DNA from: Arenibacter arenosicollis | Lineage (GTDB): Bacteria > Bacteroidota > Bacteroidia > Flavobacteriales > Flavobacteriaceae | Reading direction: 5' to 3' | Assembly: GCF_014397245.1 (NCBI RefSeq) | Contig: NZ_JACLHY010000011.1 | Span: 87,107-151,106 of the forward strand | Length of the DNA stretch: 64,000 nt | Shown: positions 10,180-21,405 of the stretch, piece after piece | How positions within the stretch are numbered: position 1 is the stretch's first letter | How the letters are laid out: every line of letters starts with the position of its first letter | Notes under the pieces: model-generated | What the model was told of the DNA's origin: nothing | What the model saw: the letters and a program-made list of their open reading frames with translations, nothing else | The model's database searches: none | Translations under genes and position numbers: made by a program

Positions 10180-10260
10180 ACAACTATTAGTTTTATACAG
10201 TCTGAAAAATATCAATATTTGAGGACCCAAAACTTACCAAACTAAACCAAATCAATGCTA

Positions 10261-10288
10261 AAAACCCCGACTAATTGGCCGGGGTTTT
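10261..10288 (-). terminator. Rho-independent terminator of the DUF6515 gene
   Basis: Perfect 9-bp stem AAAACCCCG (10261-10269) with CGGGGTTTT (10280-10288), 10-nt loop, and T-runs on both sides. It starts 28 bp after the stop codon of the minus-strand gene. Confidence 0.8.
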
Positions 10289-10315
10289 TTGTTTTACAAA
10301 TTACCCCCCAATACT

Positions 10316-10870
10316 TCAATCTTCCTCTTCAAGGACATCAATTATTTCATAACCATCTTGAACAGGTTTATACACAGCATCATTGAGTTCATACGCTGGG
10401 ACTCCTTCAAAATCAATTTCGTAGGCATCCTTGGGTAGCTCGTTAACTACAGCTCCTTTTGGGGGCGCAACTATTTCATATTCATCACCCATTTGTTGAT
10501 AGAATACTCCATCTGCGTACCTATAGGCACTACCCCTTACTACAATTCGGATTGCAGTCCTTGGTAATATGCGGACTCTAAACCCACGTGGAGGAAAACT
10601 TCTTACATAAACACCTTTCCTAGCTATATAGAACATTCCCCCAACTGGATAATAGGCCACCTTTCTGTGCATGACAGCCACAGTACCATTTGGCAAACGC
10701 CTAAGCGTTCTGCGTACAACCCTTCTATTATGCCTTCTTACCTTTCTTTTAACCTTCCGTACTTTTTCAACTTTGGTTCTTTTGGACACGCTTGTCTGAG
10801 CCTCCAAATTGGGGTTGGACAAAAAGAACATTATCAATGCCAATCCTATAACAAATTTTAAATTTTTCAT
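10316..10870 (-). CDS. DUF6515 family secreted protein
   Basis: 184 aa. Signal peptide 1-24 (MKNLKFVIGLALIMFFLSNP, ending near LEAQ), then an extremely basic segment rich in Lys/Arg (about 30-60), then repeated short beta units with the YxxGVFY-type pattern: YYPVGGMFYIA, YRYADGVFYQQ and YELNDAVYKPV. These units define DUF6515-like Bacteroidetes proteins. The acidic C-terminus (LEEED) contrasts with the basic N-terminal half. Exported; function unknown. Flanked by its own terminator at 10261-10288. Confidence 0.8.
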   Translation of the reverse strand: MKNLKFVIGLALIMFFLSNPNLEAQTSVSKRTKVEKVRKVKRKVRRHNRRVVRRTLRRLPNGTVAVMHRKVAYYPVGGMFYIARKGVYVRSFPPRGFRVRILPRTAIRIVVRGSAYRYADGVFYQQMGDEYEIVAPPKGAVVNELPKDAYEIDFEGVPAYELNDAVYKPVQDGYEIIDVLEEED

Positions 10871-11011
10871 ATTAGCGGTATTAATGATTATTCATACCTA
10901 AGACTTTGGTTGAAAAAAAAGGTTTAAACACCGCTTATTCCCACAGTAGAAATTGATTTTAGAAGCAATGTGATTATTGTTGGAACACTAATGAAGATCA
11001 AGGATATCCAC

Positions 11012-11045
11012 AAAAAAAAAGTGCTTGAAAAAATTCAAGCACTTT
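11012..11045 (-). terminator. Terminator of yidC
   Basis: 12-bp perfect stem AAAGTGCTTGAA (11018-11029) with TTCAAGCACTTT (11034-11045) and an AAAA loop. On the minus strand it is followed by an uninterrupted T-run. It lies 26 bp after the yidC stop. Confidence 0.85.
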
Positions 11046-11070
11046 AATTATCCAGAAGGTAAATTTTGAC

Positions 11071-12927
11071 TTATTTCTTACCTATTTTTTTTTGTTCCTC
11101 TGCCTGTTCCATCATCTCCCTCATCTTCTTTTGAAACTTGTTTTCTTTCTTAGGCTTCTTCTTATTTTCTTGAATCTGGGCATGGATTTTGTCTTCGTCC
11201 AAGATAAAATTCTTAATAGCCAACATAATAAAAATGGTAATCAAGTTAGATACAAAATAGTATAAACTAAGTCCACTGGCATAGTTATTAAAGAAAACCA
11301 ACATCATTAAAGGAGACAGGTACATAATAAATTTCATATTCGGCATTCCTGGCTGCGTCTGCATATTTTGACCAGTTGTCATCATCATATAGAAGAAGAT
11401 GGCAACCGAGGCCAATATGGGAAACAAACTAACATGATCCCCGTAAAATGGAATAGTAAATGGCAATTGAGCTATAGCATCATAGGAAGAAAGGTCATCT
11501 GCCCATAAGAAAGGTTTTTGTCTCAATGCAAAAGAAGTTGGAAAAAACATAAACAGGGCATAGAAAATTGGCATCTGCAGCAATGCAGGTACACAACCAC
11601 TCATGGGACTTACCCCAGCCTTGTTGTACAATTTCATAGTTTCCTGTTGCTTTTTCATAGCATTGTCCTTAAACTTCTCATTAAGCTCAGTAATTTCAGG
11701 TTTCAGCACCTTCATTTTGGCTTGTGACAAATAGGACTTATAAGTTGCAGGAGACATAATTAGCCTCACTAAAATGGTCATGACTACAATAGCAATACCG
11801 TAAGGTAAAAAAGAACTCAAGAAGGTATAAACTGGGGTGAAAATATACCTGTTTATCCATCCAAAAATTCCCCATCCAAAAGGAATGGAATCTTCCAGCC
11901 CCAATTCTTTGTATTGTGCCAATACCTTTACATCTGTTGGACCGTAATACCAATTAAAATTATAGGCCAACTCCCCACCTTCCAATTTTAAAGGCACTTC
12001 TGAAGCAAATTCCTTGGTAAATTGTTGGGTATGGCTTTCCTCCTCCACCAAGTTAATGGAGTTGAGTTTGGCAGTTTCGAATTTATTGGCATAGGTAAGA
12101 ATAGAACTAAAGAAATGCTGCCTGAAGGATATCCATTTCACATCCACTTCCGTTTCCTCATCTTCACTACCCTCAGAAAGCTTACTTATTTTGTCATCAT
12201 CATGATTGTAAGTAACCCTTGTATATCTATTTTCGTATTGGATACTTTTGGAATGTCGAATTGTCTTCATTTTCCAATCCAAATCAATGGGCTTGGAACT
12301 ATTCAGCACCCCATTTAAACCTTGGGAACGCACGGTAAAACCAATAAGATATTCGTCCGGTTTCATTTCGTATCTATACTCCAAGAATTTATCGGAAGCC
12401 ACTTTGGCCTTCATGGAAAGCACCTGATTTTCTCCAGATTTGGAAAGTGTAGGTTCAAAATATAAATCGTTGGTATTCAGAACCCGGTTGTCCGAAGTAC
12501 TAAAATTAAGGGCGAAATTTGCATTACCATCCTTAATTAAATAAACTGGAATGGAATCATAGGTAACATACCCCTTCATTCTCGCCTCTATGATCTGACC
12601 TCCTTTGTTGCTTATTTCCAAATAAACAACATCATTTTCCAAAACCGTAGTCCCTTCGGAAGGAGCTGTATAGCCAAAAGCACCAATAGCGCTTTTATAA
12701 CTTGCCACAGCCGTTGAATCTTGGAGATCGATTGACTTGGGTTGGGGAATTTCTTCCTTAACCGAGTTGGTCTTTTGCGATTCAGCAGCCTCTACCTGCT
12801 CTTGTTGTGCCTTCTTCGCTTCCAGCTCTTCCGGCGTTGGCTGATTCTGCCAAAACATAAAAATAAGAATACCAAAAATCAGCACAAAACCGATCATGGT
12901 ATTAATATCCAATTTCTTTTCCTCCAT
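11071..12927 (-). CDS. yidC: Membrane protein insertase YidC
   Basis: 618 aa, the long form of Gram-negatives. An N-terminal helix (about 10-27), a large periplasmic beta-domain (about 60-340), then the conserved five-helix insertase core with IAIVVMTILVRLIMSP and the cytoplasmic loop KMKVLKPEITELNEKFKD, and a lysine-rich C-terminus typical of ribosome contact. Inserts membrane proteins alone or with SecYEG. It follows pyrG by 120 bp on the same strand, an order often kept in Flavobacteriia, and ends at a strong terminator. Confidence 0.97.
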   Translation of the reverse strand: MEEKKLDINTMIGFVLIFGILIFMFWQNQPTPEELEAKKAQQEQVEAAESQKTNSVKEEIPQPKSIDLQDSTAVASYKSAIGAFGYTAPSEGTTVLENDVVYLEISNKGGQIIEARMKGYVTYDSIPVYLIKDGNANFALNFSTSDNRVLNTNDLYFEPTLSKSGENQVLSMKAKVASDKFLEYRYEMKPDEYLIGFTVRSQGLNGVLNSSKPIDLDWKMKTIRHSKSIQYENRYTRVTYNHDDDKISKLSEGSEDEETEVDVKWISFRQHFFSSILTYANKFETAKLNSINLVEEESHTQQFTKEFASEVPLKLEGGELAYNFNWYYGPTDVKVLAQYKELGLEDSIPFGWGIFGWINRYIFTPVYTFLSSFLPYGIAIVVMTILVRLIMSPATYKSYLSQAKMKVLKPEITELNEKFKDNAMKKQQETMKLYNKAGVSPMSGCVPALLQMPIFYALFMFFPTSFALRQKPFLWADDLSSYDAIAQLPFTIPFYGDHVSLFPILASVAIFFYMMMTTGQNMQTQPGMPNMKFIMYLSPLMMLVFFNNYASGLSLYYFVSNLITIFIMLAIKNFILDEDKIHAQIQENKKKPKKENKFQKKMREMMEQAEEQKKIGKK

Positions 12928-13047
12928 CTAAAGTTAAATTTTAAAATATTTTCGGCAGGGATTCAATCAATATCAACGTTCCCAACAGATTAAAACAGCT
13001 TGCAAATATATGCCCAATTAGGCTATTTATGCCAAACTGGCACTAGT

Positions 13048-14679
<1,632 letters not shown>

Positions 14680-14733
14680 TTAGGTTGAATTCTTAACGCC
14701 AGCAAAAATACGAATTGCTATAACAATTAACGG

Positions 14734-14970
14734 CTAATATTGGGGAAAATCTTTTTGAATTTTTCTAATCAGCCCCTCCAATCCGTTAATTTTAATTTCC
14801 AGCATTGCTCTTAACAAATTTCCAAGCTTTCCCTCGGGAAATCCACTTTGTTGAAACCACACCAAGTATGGCTCGGGAAGCTCTACCAAATACCTTCCCT
14901 TAAACTTCCCAAATGGCATTCTATAATGAGCCAATTCTATTAATTGCCTTTTATCCGGAACTACATTCAT
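14734..14970 (-). CDS. DUF3820 family protein
   Basis: 78 aa from the internal ATG at the complement of 14968-14970. The longer frame to 15042 adds a stretch without family similarity. The core MPFGKFKGRYLVELPEPYLVWF is the DUF3820 signature (small proteins once linked to quorum-regulated virulence, shared with nuclease-associated modules). Molecular function unknown. It sits immediately upstream of pyrG on the same strand, 60 bp away. Confidence 0.75.
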   Translation of the reverse strand: MNVVPDKRQLIELAHYRMPFGKFKGRYLVELPEPYLVWFQQSGFPEGKLGNLLRAMLEIKINGLEGLIRKIQKDFPQY

Positions 14971-15278
14971 ATTCAAGAATCTATCCAAATATACCACCTT
15001 CAGAATGGCTTCCAAAATGTTTGACCAAAATCTTCCCTTCAATTTAAACCAAGTGCGTTTAGAACATTCTATTTCTAAATTCCGTACTTTTAATACAAAT
15101 CACTTATCTTTATACACGTATTATTTACGTTTAAAACATAAAGATTTAGAATATGGCTTAGATGACAATTCGGACAACAGAATTGTTATAACCTAGTCAT
15201 CAACAAATTAACAATAGCCAGTTAAAAATATTTCTGGAAAACCAAAAAGACCTTCAATAGAAAATAAAACATATATAG

Positions 15279-16148
15279 ATGAAAAGAAGAACATTCATAG
15301 GAACTTCAGCAGCCGCATCTGTTGGCTTGCTGGCTTGCAAAAATGGAAATGCAATGGAATTAAATAAAGAAAAAGAAACCAAACTAAAAAACAACATTAA
15401 CCATAGCGTCTGCTATTGGTGTTATGGCAGCATCCCCCTAGAAGATTTTCTTAAGTCGTTAAATGACTTGGGGGTAAAAAGTGTAGACCTTATTGGTCCC
15501 AAAGATTGGCCTTTACTAAAAAAATATAATATTAATTCCTCTATGTGCAATGGGGCCGAAATTAGCCTTACGGAAGGCTGGAACGACCCCAAATATCATG
15601 AAACTTTGATCAAAAATTATACAGAAATGATTCCTAAGGTTGCCAAAGCAGGGTACACCAATCTTATCTGCTTTAGTGGTAACCGCAGGGGAATGGATGA
15701 TGCTGTTGGCCTACAAAACTGTGTAGACGGATTAAAACAGATTATGCCACTGGCCGAAAAACACGGAGTAGTGATACAAATGGAGTTATTGAATTCCAAG
15801 GTGAACCACGATGATTATATGTGCGATCACACGGAATGGGGTGTGGAATTATGCAAAAAGTTGGGGTCCAACAATTTTAAACTACTATATGATATCTACC
15901 ATATGCAGATTATGGAGGGTGATATCATTAGAAATATCGAAGATTACAACGAATTTTTTGGACATTACCACACTGGAGGAAACCCAGGAAGAAATGAAAT
16001 TAACGAAACTCAGGAACTGTATTACCCAGCCATCATGAAGGCTATTTTGTCCACTGGTTTTAAAGGGCATGTTGCACAGGAATTCATACCCACTTGGGAG
16101 GATAAAATAGCAGCTCTAAAAGAAGGGGTTACTATTTGTGACGTATAG
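15279..16148 (+). CDS. Hydroxypyruvate isomerase-like TIM-barrel protein, Tat lipoprotein
   Basis: 289 aa. The N-terminus KRRTFIGTSAAASVGLLAC combines a twin-arginine signal with a lipobox whose Cys is at 20. The remainder is an AP-endonuclease-2/xylose-isomerase-like barrel with metal-binding residues in IQMELLNSK, LLYDIYHMQ, GHYHTGGNPGRNE and VAQEFIP, the pattern of hydroxypyruvate isomerase family members. The substrate is not predictable. It stands alone and ends before a bidirectional terminator. Confidence 0.85.
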   Translation: MKRRTFIGTSAAASVGLLACKNGNAMELNKEKETKLKNNINHSVCYWCYGSIPLEDFLKSLNDLGVKSVDLIGPKDWPLLKKYNINSSMCNGAEISLTEGWNDPKYHETLIKNYTEMIPKVAKAGYTNLICFSGNRRGMDDAVGLQNCVDGLKQIMPLAEKHGVVIQMELLNSKVNHDDYMCDHTEWGVELCKKLGSNNFKLLYDIYHMQIMEGDIIRNIEDYNEFFGHYHTGGNPGRNEINETQELYYPAIMKAILSTGFKGHVAQEFIPTWEDKIAALKEGVTICDV

Positions 16149-16185
16149 TAGAATTTAAATACAAGTACTTAAAATTTATCAATCC

Positions 16186-16215
16186 AAAAGGAGACTTTGT
16201 AAAAGGTCTCCTTTT
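16186..16215. terminator. Bidirectional terminator between convergent genes
   Basis: Stem AAAAGGAGAC (16186-16195) with GTCTCCTTTT (16206-16215). Its right arm touches the stop codon of the minus-strand DUF922 gene. It can serve both the isomerase-like gene and the DUF922 gene. Confidence 0.75.
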
Positions 16216-16744
16216 AATTATTTAAAGCTTTCCTGATTTTTTTATTCCAAATTAATTGCTGAACCGTATCCCTGGAAAAATTGGTTTCCGAATCGTATTT
16301 ATTCTGAAAATCGTTTAATTCCCTGAGAATATTTCTATATATCTCCTTCACCTCAGCTTTTGCGTTTTTAGTGAATTTGGTCTTGGCCAACTGTTGCCTC
16401 ATTTTACGGGCATAAACTTCGGTGATATCAAAATGTAATTGTTCGTGACCCAAAACAATAGAGTTGGCCAATTTATGTTTATACCAGGATTTGTATGGAT
16501 AAAAATGGCAGCTTACCTTAAAATCAAGCTTCATTTTATCCGCGGTTCCTTGAGCAGAAAAACTGTATGTTATTCCACTTGCCGTAATCGCGGCTGCCTT
16601 GGAAATATTGGATGGCTTACCCTTGAAATCGGCCCAGGTCAATTTTTTCCCAGGGTGCCATTCAATAACCTCATCCTCTTGACCCAAACCCGAATTGAAT
16701 ATCAGGCATATCACAAGTAGCGTTATCGCTTTTAAAGTTCCCAC
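16214..16744 (-). CDS. DUF922-type secreted putative metalloprotease
   Basis: 176 aa. GTG start; signal peptide about 1-21 (MGTLKAITLLVICLIFNSGL). The zinc-binding HExxH is HEQLH at 100-104, followed by FDITEVYARKMR, as in DUF922 proteins, which are predicted zinc-dependent proteases. The mature N-terminus has the family-like LTWADFKGKP. The start codon overlaps the stop of a doubtful 82-aa frame in a TAGTG arrangement. A direct role has not been shown. Confidence 0.8.
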   Translation of the reverse strand: MGTLKAITLLVICLIFNSGLGQEDEVIEWHPGKKLTWADFKGKPSNISKAAAITASGITYSFSAQGTADKMKLDFKVSCHFYPYKSWYKHKLANSIVLGHEQLHFDITEVYARKMRQQLAKTKFTKNAKAEVKEIYRNILRELNDFQNKYDSETNFSRDTVQQLIWNKKIRKALNN

Positions 16745-16992
16745 TAGAAAGAAATATTTGTTGAGATATCAGTGTGCATTTTACAATGCATCCGGCAGGT
16801 ATGCGCCGTGCGATCCAAAATTTTTCTAAGTTTATCCAAGATATTATTGAAGGTATTAAATTTAACATGGATATCAGGCATCCTCCTAGGTTCGGCTTTC
16901 GTAAATTTAGTCACTTCCTCCGTAGAATTCTCTAATTCCAATTCCAGACTTATGTACATTATTTCTATAACAGAGTACAAATAGCAGGCCAA
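16744..16992 (-). CDS. Doubtful 82-aa open frame upstream of the DUF922 gene
   Basis: The frame has no signal peptide, no recognised domain and an unusual Cys/Met/His-rich C-terminus (TCRMHCKMHTD). Its only support is position: it fills most of the 396-bp gap between the PBP1-LysM gene and the DUF922 gene on the same strand, and its stop overlaps the next start by one base. It may be leader sequence by chance open. Confidence 0.25.
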   Translation of the reverse strand: MACYLYSVIEIMYISLELELENSTEEVTKFTKAEPRRMPDIHVKFNTFNNILDKLRKILDRTAHTCRMHCKMHTDISTNISF

Positions 16993-17050
16993 ACAGGTAA
17001 AAACAGTATCCGATGGCTAATATGCCTACCCCGGTCCAAGGTTATCCAAT

Positions 17051-17089
17051 GGCACATTGGTAATAAAAGAATACCCCATCCAATGTGCC
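17051..17089. repeat. Inverted repeat downstream of the PBP1-LysM gene
   Basis: Ten-base arms GGCACATTGG (17051-17060) and CCAATGTGCC (17080-17089) around a 19-nt loop, 52 bp after the gene's stop. There is no T-run on either strand. The left arm also forms a second palindrome with the preceding bases (CCAATG, GCA, CATTGG). It may be an RNA 3' stabiliser or a factor-dependent termination site. Confidence 0.55.
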
Positions 17090-17140
17090 CACAGTTTGTT
17101 TTATGTTAACCGGTAGAGGTTACTTTCGAGGCCATCAGCA

Positions 17141-19306
17141 TTAATCCTTAAGCTCCACCATCCTCATATTTTCGTAACCCAATATATAGGAGGCTCTATT
17201 ATAATATCCGGAAGAAATGTCCTTGTTATAATTAAACTTGTTACCAGTATATTCCGTTTCTCCTATAAGTTTGGAGGCAATAACCAAATCGTTTTTATAA
17301 GCGAGTTTTAGAAGCATATCCATTGTAAGATCGAAGCCGCGAACCGCATATGCATCGGGATCGGAACCATACTTATTTCTATATGCCTTTAAGAAACCAT
17401 TATCTTCGGCCTCTCTCGACGGGGAAGGATATGTAAATCTCAAATTAGAAAGGTGGGAATAGGAAACTACTTCACTATCAAAAGCCTTGTTCTTGTCCGT
17501 TGTAAAAAGCCGTATACTAATTTCCTTGTTTATTAAAGAATTGAGTAACGATCCCACGTGATACACCACATTGGCCTGATCGGTTTCCAGAAACACCCAG
17601 TTTTCGTTCTCCAATGACAATATCTTTGAAATTTTATCAATGTCCACAGTCCGATCCTCCTTCAAGGCCACAATTTTAGCCCCTGGAAATTTCATCATTA
17701 AAGCGGATTCCGTAGATTTATTCTTTTGATCAGCAATTATAACAATATTCTCTTTGGTCCGTAAGCCTTCAACATAGGTCATCATATGGTCCACCATGAC
17801 TTTTTCAGAAGGAAGGGTAAAAAACACATTGTTTAAACTTAAATCACTTTTTTCGGTCAAGGGAGCAACAACCGGAACTCCGTATTCAGCAGCCTGCATG
17901 GCCACCTCTTTTAAAGATTGTGGCTCCAAGGGACCAAAAATAGCAGAGACCCCTATCAAATTTTCCCTTTGTAATATTCCCTTCGTACGATTCAAGTCCA
18001 ATTGGGTATCGTAGGTTTTCACATCAACCGAGATTCCTAATTTGGCTATTGAATCCAAGGCCACCATGGCTCCTGAATATAGACCCAAACTATATTTTAC
18101 ATCTTTTCTATTTTCTATAGCATTTTTTGTGGCAACATTGTCATTTAAATCCAACCTATCCAACCTAAAGGGCAAAAGAAATAATAGTTTAGGCCGGTTT
18201 AACTTATTGATACTGTCCTTTAAATTAATCTTATCCAAGATCAGTGCATTTTTTACGTCAAAATTACCTGTCTGGGCTTTGGGTAATTTCAAGACCATTC
18301 CTGCCTTTAGTCCGTCCTTTAATTCTGGATTAAGGTCCAACAATTCTTTATAGGTTACTCCAAATTTACGGGTTAGTGAAAACTCGGTCTGCTTAGGTTT
18401 GACCTCATAAAAATTGTAATTCTCAATATTCACTTCTCCGGTCTCTACCTTTTGCACAGGTATCCTCAACACCATTCCTTCCTTTAGCCCACCTCTTTCC
18501 TTTATTTCAGGGTTCAAGGCTATAATTTCGCTGGAGGTTAATCCAAACTTTTTTTCCAAACTATAAAAAGTCTGTTTTGGCGGAACGGTATATGAATTGT
18601 ATAACTGGGTTTCTTGATCTTTAATGCTACTGCCCAATAATTTTGGCAACAACAACTCCTGACCAGAGGACAAGTAGTCTGTTATTTTCGATAATTTTGG
18701 ATTTAGAACCAATAAACTATCTATGGTAATCCCGTACTTATTGGCAATACTCCACCGTGTTTCCTTGGGTTGCACGGTATAAATTTCATAATTATCCTCA
18801 ATAAATGCTTTTTCGGCAGGATCCACTCTTTTATATTTAGGAATCTTAAGAATCATACCCTTTTTCAATTGAACAGAGTACAACTCCTTATTGTAGCGCT
18901 TAATATCATCCTCCGAAATATCATACCGTTTGGAGATTCCGAACAGCGTTTCTTTTCTTTTGGTTCGGTGCGAGATATAGCCAATAGGCTGCCGCTGATG
19001 AGGACCGGCTTCATTTCCTTTTAATGCTTGCAACAAGGCGGTTACCTCGGTTACACTATCTTTTTTTACAACAGTACCGTTTGCTGTAGGAATTACCAAA
19101 ATGGTATTGGCCCTTAATGGCTGACCTTTTTTTATCTCCTTATTGTAATTTAAAATCCCCTGCTCGGAAACCTTGTATCGTTTAGAGATACTTTCTAAAG
19201 TTTCACCAGCTTTAACGGAATGGGTAGTGAATTTTTGTGCTATTGCATTGAAGCTCAACAACAATAAAAAAACCGTTGTAATAATTACTTTACTATATAT
19301 TTTCAC
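17141..19306 (-). CDS. PBP1-type ligand-binding and LysM domain lipid-independent cell-wall protein
   Basis: 721 aa. Signal peptide about 1-23. Five LysM repeats follow, starting near HSVKAGETLESISKRY, HRTKRKETLFGISKRY, YTVQPKETRWSIANKY, YTVPPKQTFYSLEKKF and YEVKPKQTEFSLTRKF, spaced 45-65 residues and reaching about residue 345. The rest (about 375-721) is a type I periplasmic-binding-protein fold, with KLLFLLPFRLD at its start and ISAIFGPLEP further on. LysM binds peptidoglycan; the ligand of the second part is unknown. This architecture is widespread in Bacteroidetes next to guaA, as here. Confidence 0.93.
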   Translation of the reverse strand: MKIYSKVIITTVFLLLLSFNAIAQKFTTHSVKAGETLESISKRYKVSEQGILNYNKEIKKGQPLRANTILVIPTANGTVVKKDSVTEVTALLQALKGNEAGPHQRQPIGYISHRTKRKETLFGISKRYDISEDDIKRYNKELYSVQLKKGMILKIPKYKRVDPAEKAFIEDNYEIYTVQPKETRWSIANKYGITIDSLLVLNPKLSKITDYLSSGQELLLPKLLGSSIKDQETQLYNSYTVPPKQTFYSLEKKFGLTSSEIIALNPEIKERGGLKEGMVLRIPVQKVETGEVNIENYNFYEVKPKQTEFSLTRKFGVTYKELLDLNPELKDGLKAGMVLKLPKAQTGNFDVKNALILDKINLKDSINKLNRPKLLFLLPFRLDRLDLNDNVATKNAIENRKDVKYSLGLYSGAMVALDSIAKLGISVDVKTYDTQLDLNRTKGILQRENLIGVSAIFGPLEPQSLKEVAMQAAEYGVPVVAPLTEKSDLSLNNVFFTLPSEKVMVDHMMTYVEGLRTKENIVIIADQKNKSTESALMMKFPGAKIVALKEDRTVDIDKISKILSLENENWVFLETDQANVVYHVGSLLNSLINKEISIRLFTTDKNKAFDSEVVSYSHLSNLRFTYPSPSREAEDNGFLKAYRNKYGSDPDAYAVRGFDLTMDMLLKLAYKNDLVIASKLIGETEYTGNKFNYNKDISSGYYNRASYILGYENMRMVELKD

Positions 19307-19446
19307 AAGTATAGATTTTAATTGTTCTATTTATAATAAGTCAAGTACAAAATTGAGAACGAACACAAACACAACAATGTTATACTAAAAATTAAATATT
19401 AATGCCAAACTTGGAAATTTAGAATTACGTTATACTTAATACTTAA

Positions 19447-20979
19447 TTATTCCCATTCAATCGTTGCTGGTGGTTTGGAGCTAATATCGTATACCACCCT
19501 ATTTACACCTCTAACCTTATTTATGATGTCGTTGGAGGTTTTCTGCAAAAATTCATAGGGCAAATTCACCCAATCCGCTGTCATCCCGTCCGTACTTTCA
19601 ACTGCCCTTAAAGCTACACATTTTTCATAAGTCCTTTCATCCCCCATAACACCAACACTGTTAACAGGCAAGAGCATTGCTCCCGCTTGCCATACTTTGT
19701 CATAAAGCCCCCATTCCTTTAATCCGTTGATAAAAATGGCATCTACCTCTTGCAGAATAGCCACTTTCTCACGAGTAATGTCCCCTAAAATACGAATTGC
19801 CAACCCTGGTCCTGGAAAGGGATGCCTGCCCAATAATTCCTTATCGATTCCCAAACTGGCGCCTACCCGCCTAACTTCATCCTTAAACAACATTCGCAAT
19901 GGCTCTACAACCTTCAATTTCATATAATCCGGTAATCCACCTACATTATGATGACTTTTTATGGTTGCAGACGGGCCTCCTGTAGCCGACACTGATTCAA
20001 TAACGTCTGGGTATATTGTTCCCTGAGCAAGCCATTTTGCATCTTCCACCAAGTGCGATTCATCATCAAAGACTTCTATAAAAACCCTTCCTATGGCCTT
20101 TCTTTTCTTTTCTGGATCACTTTCTCCTTCCAAGTTATCCAAAAAACGTGCCGAAGCGTCTACACCCTTAACATTTAACCCCATTCCTTCATATTGGTCC
20201 AAAACAGATTGGAACTCATTTTTACGAAGAAGGCCGTTATTTACGAATATACAGTGTAAATGCTTCCCGATTGCTTTGTGCAGCAAAACTGCCGCCACTG
20301 TGGAATCTACACCGCCGGATAATCCAAGAATTACCTTTTCATCACCAATTTTAGCCTTTAATTCGGCAACAGTAGTTTCCACAAACGAATCGGGAGTCCA
20401 AGTCTGAGCCACCCCGGCTATATGTACCAAAAAGTTTTCCAACAACTTTTTCCCATCAGTAGTATGATAAACTTCAGGGTGAAATTGAATGGCATAGGTC
20501 TCTTCATCTTTTAACTTATAGGCCGCATTCTCCACATCATGCGTACTTGCCAATTTAATGGCTCCAGCAGGTAAATCCTTTATAGTATCACTGTGGCTCA
20601 TCCAAACCTGGCTGCCTTCCGAAATTCCTTCGAAAAAAGATTCACTGTGATCAATAAAGGACAATTTAGCCCTCCCGTATTCACGGGTATTGGAAGGCGC
20701 TACATTGCCACCGTTAAAGTGGGCCAAATATTGTGCACCATAGCAAACGGCCAATAGTGGCATTTTGCCTTTAATCTGGGACAAATCTGGATGTGGGGCA
20801 TCATCTCCCCTTACCGAAAACGGTGAACCCGAAAGGATCACAGCCTTGTATTCCGATAAATCCTCAGGCAAATGGTTGTACGGTTTAATTTCGCAGAAAA
20901 TATTAAGTTCCCTGACCCTTCTAGCGATGAGCTGCGTATATTGGGAACCAAAATCTAATATTAGGACGTTATTTTGCAT
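19447..20979 (-). CDS. guaA: GMP synthase (glutamine-hydrolysing)
   Basis: 510 aa. Aminates XMP to GMP. The N-terminal glutamine amidotransferase has nucleophile [10 protein letters not shown] and FHPEVYHT; the ATP pyrophosphatase domain has the P-loop [11 protein letters not shown]; the C-terminal dimerisation domain ends PPATIEWE. The ATG (complement 20977-20979) is chosen over an in-frame TTG two codons upstream. The minus strand has TATTTTTG only 4 nt before the ATG, so a very short leader is possible but unproven. Confidence 0.98.
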   Translation of the reverse strand: MQNNVLILDFGSQYTQLIARRVRELNIFCEIKPYNHLPEDLSEYKAVILSGSPFSVRGDDAPHPDLSQIKGKMPLLAVCYGAQYLAHFNGGNVAPSNTREYGRAKLSFIDHSESFFEGISEGSQVWMSHSDTIKDLPAGAIKLASTHDVENAAYKLKDEETYAIQFHPEVYHTTDGKKLLENFLVHIAGVAQTWTPDSFVETTVAELKAKIGDEKVILGLSGGVDSTVAAVLLHKAIGKHLHCIFVNNGLLRKNEFQSVLDQYEGMGLNVKGVDASARFLDNLEGESDPEKKRKAIGRVFIEVFDDESHLVEDAKWLAQGTIYPDVIESVSATGGPSATIKSHHNVGGLPDYMKLKVVEPLRMLFKDEVRRVGASLGIDKELLGRHPFPGPGLAIRILGDITREKVAILQEVDAIFINGLKEWGLYDKVWQAGAMLLPVNSVGVMGDERTYEKCVALRAVESTDGMTADWVNLPYEFLQKTSNDIINKVRGVNRVVYDISSKPPATIEWE

Positions 20980-21405
20980 GGGCAAAAATAGTAATTTGAA
21001 ATTTTTGTAAAAGGATCTTTGAGGTATATTAATTACAAAACTTATAAACAGAGTGAATTCACCTATCCATATTTAACTAATAGCCCCTAAAATAAGGGGA
21101 TTCTTTCAGAAAGGTTTCAAATTAAAATTTTTCCGGGTCAGGTACTTCAAATTGGACTTGATGTATTTCAAAATCTAGCTAGACCCCTATACTTGTATCC
21201 ATTTAGGACAAAAATTAAGCCCGGTAACCAACCGGGCTTTCTAATCAAAACCAACCTAAACCAATTAACTAATTATAACTACTCACAATTTCATTCGAAA
21301 TTAATTTCAAATTCATAGCAATTTATATCTATAACAACTGAGAAAAGAAATACCCTACTCCAACTTTTATTTTTATCTTTAATAAAACAATAAAAAACGA
21401 TATTC
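20980..21405. other. Divergent intergenic region guaA / PNPOx-like gene, 426 bp
   Basis: No convincing coding sequence. It contains a strong hairpin at 21217-21239 (annotated separately), a small hairpin CCCCT/AGGGG near 21088-21102, and a purine-poor run of CCAA-type repeats around 21245-21275. Confidence 0.55.
21217..21239. terminator. Orphan terminator-like hairpin between divergent genes
   Basis: Perfect 9-bp GC-rich stem AAGCCCGGT (21217-21225) with ACCGGGCTT (21231-21239) and loop AACCA. On the minus strand it is followed by AATTTTTG. Both neighbouring genes point away from it, so it should end a short transcript or act in the guaA leader rather than terminate a known gene. Confidence 0.6.

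Noticed and set aside
20980..20985. TTG start two codons upstream for guaA
   Set aside because: The ATG at 20979 gives the standard [11 protein letters not shown] start and there is no ribosome-binding evidence for the TTG.
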